Of a stretch of 64,000 nucleotides of DNA, positions 25,656-36,413 are shown in pieces. The DNA is from Paramacrobiotus metropolitanus. Its lineage: Eukaryota; Tardigrada; Eutardigrada; Parachela; Macrobiotidae. The notes under the pieces were generated by a model. That model did not search any database, had not been told where the DNA came from, and was given only the letters and a program-made list of their open reading frames with translations. The position numbers and the translations under genes were made by a program. Positions within the stretch are counted from its first letter, which is position 1, and every line of letters begins with the position of its first letter. Location of the stretch: NCBI RefSeq assembly GCF_019649055.1, contig NW_026570353.1, positions 62,001 through 126,000 on the forward strand. Direction: 5' to 3'.

Positions 25656-26764
25656 AAATGGATGTTGTGTGAGGCACACTGTTGTGGTCAATTGGCGTTT
25701 TGTTGCCGATTGGGATTATGGAATACAGAGGCTTTCTCGATTTTTATGATTCTGAACTGCAGATTCTTGACAGTTTTAAAATGAAAAGCAGATTTCCTAT
25801 GTTGGTTTAAACGGATTTAAATCTTGGATTAATTAGTGCTCTCCTGCACATGCTCGATTTTTTCCAATGACCAATGGATTTCTTTGGTTTATGACGTTTA
25901 TAAAACTTAATAAGTCTTCCAGCAAAATTCCTTCGTGTTTATTTAAATGGATCGTGGATTCAGCGGCATTCTCTCCATTTTGAATCTTGGCATTAATAAT
26001 TTGATGCCACGCTTTATGCACTATCGACCGAAACAACGTGGAAGAAATTCTGATCGGGTAAACGATGGCGGAATAAATTCATAAGAATAACATAACAAGC
26101 GGAATCTGCTTTCCTCACACGCCGGCGTCATATTCGAGACTTCATCTGTTTCTGACTGCGAGTTAGTGGTTTAGTCACTAGTGTACGTTGTATTCTTGAA
26201 CTTTCTTCTGATCCTAAAGTCAACTTCCAAATTAATAATGGTCATAACAATTCAGTGACACTGTTACGCTGGTATAAGAAAACGCATACGTTTTATTGGT
26301 ATCTATTTCGTAGTTTGTTGCACACAGTGCTGGTACTATCTTTCGTTCCATTTTTGTTTTGGAATCCGAACCGAGCCGTGCACTGTTTTCATGGCCGATA
26401 TTTATCGCGCCGAAGAGGCTCGGTCGGTAAATTTTCGGTATTAGCTGTCATTATTTGCAGCTTCAACAAGGTGCAGTTTCGAATTTCGATGATTGGAGTG
26501 TGGCAAAATTTAAAGCTAGACAATTTTGTCGCAGTTTGGGTATTTTGCCAACCTTTAATTTGTTTTTAATTTCTTCCTTTTTGAACCGTATCCACCATTT
26601 AGTTCAATTTGGAGCTTTCTACATTTTGAGAACCTGCGCCCTTTTTTGATTGTGTATTGTAAACCGACTGATGTTTGTGAAAATCCCGAAGTTCCTTGTA
26701 ATCGTATTCCGAGAGTGTCACGTCGTCGCCTGATCGGACAATAAACAGCCATAAACAATTCATA
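25656..26764. other. Intergenic spacer between BTB paralogues 2 and 3
   Basis: AT-rich, with no recognised exon, repeat pair or element ends. Confidence 0.35.
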
Positions 26765-27676
26765 ATGGCCTCCACAAATCCTGCATCATCAAAGGTATCC
26801 CAAAAGCATGGACCCGTCTCGACCCTCGCCAGTAGCATGAAACAGATGCTGACCAGCGGAGAACTGAGCGATTTGAAATTTGCTGTTGGATGTCAGCTTG
26901 GCCCGGTGCAGATCTTCCAGACCCATAAGTAAGCAATGTTCTCTGATAAGCGATACGGATGATTTCAGAGCCGGGTTTTTGCAGTTCCATTCATTCTCGC
27001 ATTTAATTGCAGGTACGTCATGAGTATGCGTGGCTCCGTGTTCCGCACCATGTTCTACGGAAGTCTGCCCGAAAGCTGCGAAGCCCCCATCGAGATTCCG
27101 CATTTTATTCCCAACTTGCTCAGGTACTTGCTTGAGTGGCTTTGGTCTTACTTACACATTTCACATTTACTTTCACATGTCTTCTGGAGGATTTGCGTTG
27201 AGCAGCATGGTCACCGAGCTTTACCTAGCAAAAACAGTATTTCCATTTGAGTGTCTGGGTTTTCATTTTCATGTACACGGATCAAGCGGAGAACCTGAGC
27301 GCTGACAATGTTTTCCACACGATGAACTGCGCTGACAAGTACGATTTTGCACCATTAGTGCATGCGTGTCTGGAGATGATCTACAGCCAGCTGACCGTCA
27401 ATAACTGTCTATCCGCTTTGGAACAGGTGCGTCTCTAAAAGCGCTGAAGAACTAAGCAAAATCTTGGGATGTACTAGTAACGACGATGGAGTTGCAGGCC
27501 ATCTGTTGGCACGTTGATGGTGTCGCGGAGAAATGTTTCAATTTGTTGGATGAAAAAGCCTCTGGTATTCCCTACCATCGATAAAGACCTGCTGAGCATG
27601 ATATTTATTACTTGGCTGTTCAGCGGTAATCAGTTGCGATCACATCAACATTTTGATGTGGAAGTATGGCGTGACA

Positions 27677-27786
27677 CTTTAATTTATGCAACCTTTAATA
27701 AGTATCATGGTACTTTAATTTAATTTATGCAACCTTTAATAAGTATCATGGTACTTTAATTTATGCAACCTTTAATAAGTATCATG
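27677..27786. repeat. Three tandem copies of a 36-41 bp unit
   Basis: The phrase TTATGCAACCTTTAATAAGT recurs three times, followed by ATCATGGTA. It lies between the damaged exon 4 of BTB paralogue 3 and the retroelement fragment. Confidence 0.9.
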
Positions 27787-27818
27787 AGTACAAACTATGC
27801 ACCAGAACAAAACGGCAT

Positions 27819-28283
27819 TTATAAAAGAAACACTTCCTCTATGCTATCCTGATCGGGGATCGTACCCATTACACAAATTGCGTTTCCCCGTTGTATTTGC
27901 GTAGATATTCGCTGTTTAAAAAACTCTTTCGCCCGCTTTTGGCCAGTTGAAGCCGCTATACCGTTTCCAACCGTTTCCACTAGCTTCTTAGTACCGTCTC
28001 CAAAAGGTCCGTAAATTTCGAAGGCTGCAGCAACGAAATCGTATCCTGTTTGCATCCAAGCGTGTTTCGCTAGTTTCTTCCTTTCAGCGAGTTCGGCTGC
28101 TGCGCCGGCATTCACGGAAGTGCGGTCGATGTACGAGGCTGCCAGCGTGTCCACGCAGGTGACATCCACTGCCAGCGGTTTTCCGCGCTTCCACGGAATG
28201 AGGCTGATCACATCCGGCCCCCTCTTATCTTTCAAGGACAGACCTTTTGGTTCCATTCTCGAAGGAAAGCCAGCTGCTGACAC
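27819..28283 (-). pseudogene. Retrotransposon-type C-terminal ORF fragment
   Basis: A 154-codon minus-strand ORF (PDVISLIPWKRGKPLAVDVT, AGAAAELAERKK, AFEIYGPFGDGTKK, RISTQIQRGNAICVMGT) resembles a protein segment that is widespread and repeated in invertebrate genomes next to reverse transcriptases. The PD...D-x-T pattern suggests a PD-(D/E)XK-type endonuclease tail. It has no reverse transcriptase in front of it here, so it is a truncated insertion. The exact element family cannot be named from this piece. Its insertion splits BTB paralogue 3. Confidence 0.55.
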
Positions 28284-28431
28284 TTGCTTCTGCAGATGGG
28301 CCCATGCAGCGTGCGTTCGAGAGGACTTGGAACCGTCCCCCGTGAACCGCCGTCAGATGTTGGGCGACGCGCTCTATCTACTGCGCTTTCCGCTACTAAC
28401 CGGCACGCAACTGGCTGACGGTCCCGCAGAG

Positions 28432-29640
28432 GTAGTACTATCTTACTTTAGCGCTCACTTTACTTCCTCTACATACGTTGAACGGTTTGGCTCTAATGAC
28501 TCGCTTCTTACTCGCTAAAATGTGAACTGACTTGCTGGTCACATCGTTTGCGCTAAATCTGCATTTTGTTTAACCGGCTGCTGCATTTTTTTCGATAACG
28601 GTCTTTTTACTGACCGACACACGTTTGTGTTGGGCCCGTAGCTAGCAGCTGCGTTTCGCATGGCTAACTGGATTTTTATTGTGTCGGCTAGATTCCGCTG
28701 TGTGATACAGAGTACAGTTTGTTTGTTTGGAGAATCGGGACCATTCATGTATTTAAAATAAACTTTATGCACTACTTCTTTGATAATATCTGAAAATAAT
28801 AAGAAGTGGATAGCGACATAAGCATATTGTGTCTTCGTTTTTCTCAGCGTCGGCTTCCATAATCTAGTTCGCGTGTGACTACGGCGAGTTGGATTTGTTC
28901 TAACATGACTATACAGTGACACCACTATAATTATTTCAAAGCGCTACAAGTACCTAATAGAAACAAATGCCTACCGGAAATTGTCTACCTTAGAACGCGT
29001 AAGATTTATCTGTGGTTTTTACAGCAACTTTTTCATGACATCTTAAAGCGCCATACCTGTTTATTTATTCATGAAATTCACTTAAGCTTGTCACGGTTCG
29101 TTAAAGTCAGGTTACGGCTTGTTCAGCGTTCGCAAATAGCACGCCAGTTATTCCATCTCATAAAGTGCACTTTTCCAAGCAAAATTATTCAACTTCCAAC
29201 TTTTCCAAGCAAAATTATACAGCTTTTCCAAGCAAAATCAATCTTGTGGTTGGGTTGGCTGAATTCTATAAGGACACGTGCTATCTAAAGGCTACATCGG
29301 ATTTTAGCAAATATCAACTCCTAAACCATTAAAAAGAATAAAAACCTTCACAGATTTTGTTTAATTTGCGTATCTTATTCGCCGCACCGATGAACCGGAA
29401 GGTCGTGCTGTGTACATCAGAAAAGAATATCAGATACCATTGATTTGCGAATAACAGAACCGAGAAAACACCGGATCACCGGCACAGTTTTGAGATTTTA
29501 TAACATCCGTTACGTAAAATATTTCGTTTAGAAGTTGGAGCAAAAACACAGCTGCATTTGTAAGCGAGCGATGCAGATGCTCGGAACTGAGCAGTTTACA
29601 TCCATGACGGGACTCTCATCTACAGCACCGAACAAAGTCG
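28432..29640. other. Spacer with a small triple repeat
   Basis: No exon recognised. Near 29163-29240 the phrase TTTTCCAAGCAAAAT occurs three times. Confidence 0.4.
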
Positions 29641-30510
29641 TCAAGCATGACGACGACGAATAAAGCCCAATTGACGCAATAAACAATCCATCCAGGTCAT
29701 ACCCAGACAGAAATCATTACGACCTATTTTTTTCCCTGAAGACTGCGCCTGGGGACCTTTGCGTCCCTCGGGATCAGAATCCGGTTTCGGACACTGGTCA
29801 GCGAGCACGCAAATTGTTGCCTCACCAAAGGTTTGTGCATAGGAGCGCAGCGTTCCAGGTTCGCAAACGCACTGGCGTGGCCGTGGACATGCAGCATAAG
29901 TCACAAAACACGGTCTCACTTGGGGAAACTGGCATGTCGGCTCACAGTTAAAACAACCGAGCATCTCGTACTGGCCGGGGCAGGTGGGTTCCTTGGGTGG
30001 GCATTCTTGGGGCAGCACGCAGGTTCCTTGCCGAGTGCGCATCATGCCCGGCTCGCAGACACAGACGCGTTTATCGGGGCAATCGGTCCACCTCACTGGG
30101 CAAGAAGGGTCGATAAAAGAAAAGTCGCATGTTGGCTCACACCGAGCGCAACCCATGATCTGGTGGCTGCCGGCGGGGCAGGAGGCGGGCGCCGGGGTCG
30201 TTGTTTTCGGTGCGCCGCCGGGGCACTGACTGGGCAGCACGCAGCTGGAGGGGATATTGTAATCCCCGCGTGTTGCGTTGCGCAGAAATCCTGGCTTACA
30301 GACGCAGTCTCGTGCTCCTAACGGATGTTCGGGACAGTTGGCCGAAACCAGTTCACAACCAGGGTTGGGGTTGTTGCAGTACGGCTCACAGGCGAGACAA
30401 CCGTCGATGTAGACTGGTGGAAGTGCCAGGTGGCAGTTCTTTGCCGTGCCGCAGTCGAACAAAAGCGTTGCGACTAATAGAAGAGCTACAGCCGCCACCG
30501 TCAACTCCAT
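29641..30510 (-). CDS. Secreted protein with three TIL (trypsin-inhibitor-like) domains
   Basis: A single-exon 289-aa ORF starts with a signal peptide (MELTVAAVALLLVATLLF; cleavage likely near residues 20-23). Three cysteine-rich TIL-type domains follow at about residues 26-96, 111-170 and 177-240, each with the CxCxPG signature (DCVCKPGFLR, VCVCEPGMMR, QCVCEPGTLR) and about ten cysteines. A short Thr/Pro linker (KTTTPAPAS) separates domains 1 and 2. The basic C-terminal tail (residues 245-289) is outside the domains. TIL proteins usually inhibit serine proteases outside the cell. A related two-domain gene lies upstream at 33.3-33.8 kb in the same orientation, and their 5' flanks are also similar, so they are tandem duplicates. 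Confidence 0.88.
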   Translation of the reverse strand: MELTVAAVALLLVATLLFDCGTAKNCHLALPPVYIDGCLACEPYCNNPNPGCELVSANCPEHPLGARDCVCKPGFLRNATRGDYNIPSSCVLPSQCPGGAPKTTTPAPASCPAGSHQIMGCARCEPTCDFSFIDPSCPVRWTDCPDKRVCVCEPGMMRTRQGTCVLPQECPPKEPTCPGQYEMLGCFNCEPTCQFPQVRPCFVTYAACPRPRQCVCEPGTLRSYAQTFGEATICVLADQCPKPDSDPEGRKGPQAQSSGKKIGRNDFCLGMTWMDCLLRQLGFIRRRHA

Positions 30511-31823
30511 CTTCCCGAATATGAACGGAAAAATAATAGCGACGTACAGTGAAAAGTCGTTAAGTTATAAGTGAAAGTACCGGCGTACTTTGCAGAAAAA
30601 TATTTACGCAACGCGGTATCAGGTATACGTACATCTGCTGCATTTTGTGGCAGTTTACTTGCTACTTGCCTTTCCTTATATACCACTGTGTCAATTTGTC
30701 CAAGGAAAGTTTTCTCCTTGTTTTGGCGTGCCTGGACGTTTTCCAAAAACATAACCATTAACTTAAATTACTGTACATTTTTTTCTGCCAAAATACCTGG
30801 ACACGTTATCGATTGCTCTAATCACGTAAAGATTAGCAATGGCAGAGTGCATTCATCATTATGATTTATGCATACGACTATACGAGTTATGGTTATGACT
30901 GGCAAAATACATTAATTTTTGTCATGATGTGTACGTACCCAGCGTAATTTGGTCAGTTAAATGCCGCACTACTCCGTAAATTTGTTCAAGTTATACATCA
31001 GGTTTCCTCTACGCAAAAAAGCCATAACACAGCTGCCACCTGAGGTTACGTCAGATGCACATAAGTGACATAACCATATAATAATTGCGAGTACTGCGGA
31101 GCATTACGGATGCTTGCATATTAGGTTGTCTTGCCACATTTCCTTTATTCCAACCCGAGCTGGCACATCCGGTACAAAGTAGCTCTGAGGCGTTTGTCAC
31201 GAATGGTTTATGGACATCGTCAAAAATAATAATTATTAATGGCTTTTCTTTCTTGAATTTGACAACGTACTGAGAAAAGACAGCCATCCAGACCATACTA
31301 CGCTTTATAATATGTCCTCTATGTGCCGTTAACGTTTTACTTGATAAATAGAGCAAGAAGGTCATAGGCTGGCTGAAATCTAGACTCCAGACGACGTGTA
31401 TCCGTATCGTACGACTCCGCAGTACGCTCTACGCACCTAACCATTTAAACAAAAAATAAAAATTTATATTGTCAGAATATCGATTCCGAATGCTACAAAA
31501 CAACATTAAATTTGCGTAGGCATATCGCGAAGTGTCGTGAAATTTTTCTGATTTCCATTCTGTAACAGACAAGCACGAGGAGATCGCGAGTGATGCTTTA
31601 TTGTACAAATAAAGGGAACAAATGCTGCGTAATAGCAGGGAAAGCAAGAACAAAGCACTGATGGCTAATAGCAAGTGATGCTAAGTGGGTTCTTGAGCGT
31701 CTGTCAAGGCGTGAAAGAAGCAACTGGCGGCAAGCACGTGGTGTGAGCCATCAGCTGTGTGTTGATGCGCAGACTGGACTCAATCCAACGCGAGCGTATG
31801 AACGCTGAGTCATACTGCGAGAG
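30511..31823. other. Spacer upstream of the three-TIL gene
   Basis: The proximal 150 bases (TTTGCAGAAA, ACGCGGTATCA) resemble the upstream region of the two-TIL gene (near 33880-33930). The phrase near 31180-31240 (ACATCGTCAAAAATAATAATTA-like) recurs near 34480-34520. No exon seen. Confidence 0.45.
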
Positions 31824-32431
31824 TAGGGTTGCCAAATACTTGGCGAAGTCGACTTATCAAGTTAATAACTTGAGTTAATCGAAAAAACTTGTAGGAAAAG
31901 TCAAGTTATTAACTTGAACTTATCCTTCCAAACCAAGTCAACGAAGTCGACTTGGTTTGTGAAACCAAGTTCTCAAGTTCTGCTTCAAGTCGACTTGCGA
32001 GTTTTTAAAAACATTTGAGGAATTTTAAAGTAAACCGACATTTTCTGCGTTATATCTTTAAAATGTTTTGATAATGGTGTTGTACAACACACTTTCCATG
32101 TACTGTTCCCGCCATCGAAGTGAATTATGACCACACGGCTGCATAGACTGTATGTGCAGCCAGGAGGCAAAGCTCCGGGCGGATGACTGGAACAGTACAT
32201 GGAACGCGTGTGTGACGCCTAATAACTTCCCTTTACGCAAATTTTCGTATTACTTTTTATTCGACTTCAAGTCGACTTGAAGTCGACTTCAAGTTAACAA
32301 CTTGACTTGTGCTTCCAAGTTAAGTCAGAAAAGATAACTTGGATGTCCAAGTAATCTGAAAAGTTTGACTTTTTGGAAAAACCAAGTCGAAAGTCAAGTC
32401 AAGTTATTAACTCAAGTTTTCGGCATCCCTA
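31824..32431. mobile_element. hAT-like MITE with perfect 8-bp target duplication
   Basis: The ends are TAGGGTTGCC and GGCATCCCTA. The element is flanked by the 8-bp duplication TGCGAGAG at 31816-31823 and 32432-32439. An 8-bp duplication and TAGGG-type ends are typical of the hAT superfamily. The body is built of many inverted, overlapping copies of AAGTCGACTT / CAAGTTATTAACTTG words, so it should fold into a long hairpin. No coding capacity. 608 bp. Confidence 0.88.
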
Positions 32432-32439
32432 TGCGAGAG

Positions 32440-33344
32440 AGGGACGAGAGAGCAAGTATGCTCAGTGTGTGCGCCGCGTATATCCGCTTCAGCGGATATG
32501 AGTGCAGTGCAGCAGCACACGTACGTACAGCGAGAGAGGCGATAACGGCAAGCATGAGTGCAAGTACGTCCAGTGTGGACCGTACGCACCAGGCGCAGTC
32601 GTACGCCTCTGACAATTCACTATCACAAATTGTTTTGAACTTCGGGAAGATTATTGTCTTTTGACTTGTGTCAAAGATGATATAGACATTAGTGATGAAG
32701 ACAGTATATACTATATAGAGTACTACTCGCAGTTTGCACATAGGTTTTGGCGGGGTAGCGTCATAAACGTACCTAGTACTCTGTATGCGCGGCATTTATT
32801 TTTTCACCGCCTCTGACTGCGAAACTAGTGTGAGTAGGTTGGCTCTTCATGTTAACCCTGAGACCTGATTCTGTTTCACATTAATTCTAAACAACATTTC
32901 TCACTGATAATGAAAAATCTTTAACCGTTAAGAATATGCAGACTTCAGCAGGTTCTTTTTGGTTTTCCGTACTCGACGCCTCAAGAACACGGAAAGTCAT
33001 GATGAGCAAGCGAAGATAATTTGTCAGAAAACCAATGCAGCTATGATTAGCGATTATGTACCAGAACTGAGGAAACAACGGACCACCGGATTACCGGCAC
33101 AGTTTATTGGAAATGGTACCATACCGTATGGGCAAGCGAGAAATACATACTTCGCATAAAAGGCATTATAAAAGCGTAAAAGCAGCCGCATAATTTTAAG
33201 TAATGCAAAGAAGCTTCGCGTGATTACAACAGTCAGTCACGTGGCTTCCATCTCGGCAAAGCACAAGGTCGCCAAGCACTACAATAAAGCAAGCATCATC
33301 AACGCATTAAGCACTCCCGATAGCATCCTTGGCGTCCCTCGGGA
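32440..33344. other. Spacer between hAT-like MITE and two-TIL gene
   Basis: No exon recognised. The phrase ACCACCGGATTACCGGCACAG (near 33080) recurs in slightly altered form near 29470, again downstream of a TIL gene, so the 3' flank was duplicated with the gene. Confidence 0.4.
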
Positions 33345-33821
33345 TCAAAAGTCCTCTACCGGAGCCGGCGGACATTGGTCAGCCAGCACGCAGACGCTCG
33401 GATTGTTGTTGTTGCGCACCGTTCCTGGTTCGCAAACGCACTGGCGTGCCGAGAGACAGCCAGTCCAAATCACGGGGCACAGACTTTGGGGAGATTTGCA
33501 TGTGCCTTGACACGTTTCACAACCGAACATCTCGTACGGACCAGAGCAGGGAGCGGGTAGGCATGTTTCGGGCAGCACGCAGGTTCCTTGGGCGGTGCGC
33601 ACCATTCCGGGTTCGCAGACGCAGGCGCGTTTATCGGGGCAGTCGGTCCATCTCACCGGGCACGAAGGGTTGGGGTTGGCGCATGTTGGCTCACACCGTG
33701 GACAACCTATGATCTGGTGGCTGCCGGCGGGGCAGGAGACAGGCGGCTGGGTCACAGCGCCGCAATCGACCAAAAGTGTGGCGACTGCTAGAGCGGATGC
33801 AACCGCAATCGTTAGATGCAT
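33345..33821 (-). CDS. Secreted protein with two TIL domains
   Basis: The start at 33821 gives 158 aa beginning with a signal peptide (MHLTIAVASALAVATLL). The longer frame upstream lacks a hydrophobic start and is less likely. Two TIL domains follow (VSCPAGSHQIIGCPRCEPTC ... ACVCEPGMVR; CSGPYEMFGCETC ... QCVCEPGTVR). Domain 1 is most like domain 2 of the three-TIL protein, and domain 2 like its domain 3, so a domain 1 equivalent was lost here or gained there. Likely an extracellular serine-protease inhibitor by family. Confidence 0.88.
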   Translation of the reverse strand: MHLTIAVASALAVATLLVDCGAVTQPPVSCPAGSHQIIGCPRCEPTCANPNPSCPVRWTDCPDKRACVCEPGMVRTAQGTCVLPETCLPAPCSGPYEMFGCETCQGTCKSPQSLCPVIWTGCLSARQCVCEPGTVRNNNNPSVCVLADQCPPAPVEDF

Positions 33822-36413
33822 CCTTGCAGGGATAAGCAAATCAAAAACGAATACTGAATACGGAGAAAGCCGCAACGTAGATAAGTGACCAGTGTTTTGC
33901 AGAAAGTTTTCGCGCACCGCGGTACCACGTCTACATTTACTGCACTTATAGCAGATCAAGTATTCCTGCCCTTCTTTATATATCGATGTGTTAATTTACC
34001 CTGGCAAAGTTATTACTTTTTTTTGGAGCGTTTCGAATTTTGCCAAAAATTAAGCAATTAAAAATAAATTACTGCACAGTTGCATGCTGCCGAAGTACCT
34101 GGACTCGTTATCGCTTGCTGTCATCGCTTCAGGATCAGTGGTGGCAAAATGCATTTGGCGTTATGCGTGAAAGTTATTTCATGACTCTTAAGGATAATGG
34201 AAATTTGTCATGATGTTTAATGTATTCCGGCCGTAAATCCAGCCAAATACCGCTCTAGCCCAGTCATTTGTTCAGGCTGCAGTACATGTACTTCGAGTTT
34301 CATCTACGCAGAAATCGAAAATACTGCAAGTTACAGACGTCACCCGAGGCTGCGATTGCACATATTGATATGTGGCTTAAAGTATACTCGTATAAATTGT
34401 CAAGGTACGACATTTGCTTTACTCCAACCGAGGAGGAACATCCGGCAGTCTGCAATAATTTGCTCCGAGGTGTTCGTCGCGCATAGCTTAATTTATGGAC
34501 GTCGTCAAAAATAATGATTATTTTTGCTGTCCCGTTAACGGTTAGCTATTACGGGAAATGCAGTTTTTACTTGTTTTGTAGAAAATACAATCTGGTTTAT
34601 ACTCTAACGCTGACATAGTAAATGATGAAAGTTTGTATGCACTCAGCTTCAAGGTAAGACGAAGGCGCCGCCACGGTCTAGGTGATGTCTAGAAATCGAC
34701 GCGTATCTGTACTTATGCACAACACAGTGCTTACTGCATACACACCCAACCAGTTCCACAAAAGACGAAAATAAAAGATTACAATGTCCAGATATTATTC
34801 ACACATAAATACAAAAATTCTTGCCAACGCTTTCCTACACAACAGTATTCCCTACTTCTTGAGCATATAACGTGCACGTAAATAGAATGCATTAGCGCGA
34901 CACGCCTACTTCCGGTGCTACGTCATGAGAAGGCAAGCCAGCCATCTGCGCAATGCTTTATGGCTCCTAGGCTCCACTGGTTGCCATGTTAAGCAATTTT
35001 AAGTTTTAAAAGTTTAAAATGAGCGGGCTATAGCTTGAAAGTAAGAGAAAAAAATTTTAAGATTTTGGATGTATAATATGTGTGTAATTCAAGTCGATTA
35101 CATGTTGTAAAAAGCTTTCAAAAAAAGAAAATGTATGCAATTAGCACACAACGGTCGCGCGGTCTGGACCGACCGTTGCATCGACTTTGTACGCTAACTC
35201 GGCTTACTTTCGAGACGTTCTAGAAATCTCACTTAGCTTTTGTTTCGAAGACGTTTGCATCATAAATCTTGAAATTTTTTTCTTTTTCTTTTGAACTATA
35301 ACTCGGTGATCCCATAGCACGGAAGCGAAAAGCGTTCACCATAGCAGTCTATAGAGCCTACGAGCCTTTGAAGCACTGCGCTAGGGGGTTCCTTGCCTTA
35401 CTGTGACGTCACAAACGGCGCGCGTACGCCTTCTCTTTAGTACCGCCATGGTAGAGCACGAATAAGAGCAGTACTTACTACTTACTTATGTACGTGAACT
35501 TATGTACGCAAATCAAATTTCCTCTGTGATTGGGCCGCCCCTCTCGAGTGATGCTTAATAGTGATTGTTTTCTAAGCTTCTGAAAAAGTTTTGGTAGAGA
35601 AAGTTATTAAAAAGGCTTATGTTCGGAAGAGCGAGGGAGTTCTCCGTATAGGAAGTTAACCCCGCCGGTGGCCTTTGTTCGGCCGGCTTGGGCGCTACAA
35701 CATTAGCCAGAGCTGGAAGAACGGTGGATATGCTAATCTTAGTCTAATCAAGTACTGCCATGGCTCTACGTATTTCGTGCTCTTTGTTTTGAGACGTTCG
35801 GACCGCCCGGACCGGATGCAGCCCGCACGATAAGTCGATAATGGGATTCGAACAGATGATACGACAGGAAACCGGCGAAAAAAACGAGCCACGGAATAAC
35901 TTCGCCAGCATCGAAATCCAACGAGGATAGGTGGCATCAATGCCGGGGACAGCGCCGATAGGGGCAAATTTAAATCACATTTTCTCTGTGATTAGGCCGC
36001 CTTTGTCGATTGGTGCTTGATGCGATCGTTTTAGAAGTTATTGTGAAATTTTTCTGTGAACTGCAGTAAATCAATAAAGAAGTCTCTGGAGATATATTTT
36101 AAAAGAGTAAGTACTGCTTGGCCGGGATAGAGTCGTTACATAATGATGTCACCTCTTGGTGGCCCTTTAATTTACCACCAAAGTGCAACCACCGCAATGC
36201 GGCGTCTCCATGACGTGTCGTGAATATTTACAGATTTTCATTTGCAGACTTGCAGTTACAAGTTACAGAATTATTTTTCACTTTCTGAATATCGGAAAAA
36301 TTATTGGATTTTAACCTGTGAGTTTAAACTTCGACATTTGGCATTCTTTCTCTTCCATGAATTTCTTTGCAGTTTGCATTGAGTGATAAGCTGCCAATCC
36401 CATAAATCTAGCC
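33822..36413. other. Long spacer, no gene recognised
   Basis: Parts near 34300-34520 repeat the upstream flank of the three-TIL gene. A phrase of about 45 bp (CTCTGTGATTGGGCCGCC and following) near 35520 recurs near 35977 as a diverged direct repeat. No coding exon or element ends were found. Confidence 0.4.

Larger units (their letters stand above)
26765..28431 (+). pseudogene. BTB-BACK paralogue 3, broken
   Basis: Family exons can be followed: exon 1 from ATG at 26765 (TSGELSDLKFAVG), exon 2 from about 27014 (MRGSVFRTMFYGSLPES), exon 3 near 27272-27428 (YTDQAENLSADNVFHTM), a damaged exon 4 near 27500-27630, and exon 5 at 28296-28431 (RRQMLGDALYLLRFPLL). Lesions: the AG acceptor before exon 3 is lost (the sequence reads TTTTCATTTTC); exon 4 has lost an internal piece and has a stop (TACCATCGATAA); exon 6 is missing. 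A transposon-derived ORF on the other strand (27819-28283) and a tandem repeat lie between exons 4 and 5. Confidence 0.82.

Noticed and set aside
28539-28925. 128-codon minus-strand ORF
   Set aside because: No recognised motif, no splice context and no homologue within the window. Likely chance.
29833-30524. Long plus-strand ORFs opposite the three-TIL gene
   Set aside because: The GC-rich cysteine repeats create open frames on the other strand. The minus-strand frame has a signal peptide and three TIL domains.
34871-35460. Region with several GACGTC/GCGCGC words as a possible promoter
   Set aside because: No gene starts nearby in either direction that I can support, so no call was made.
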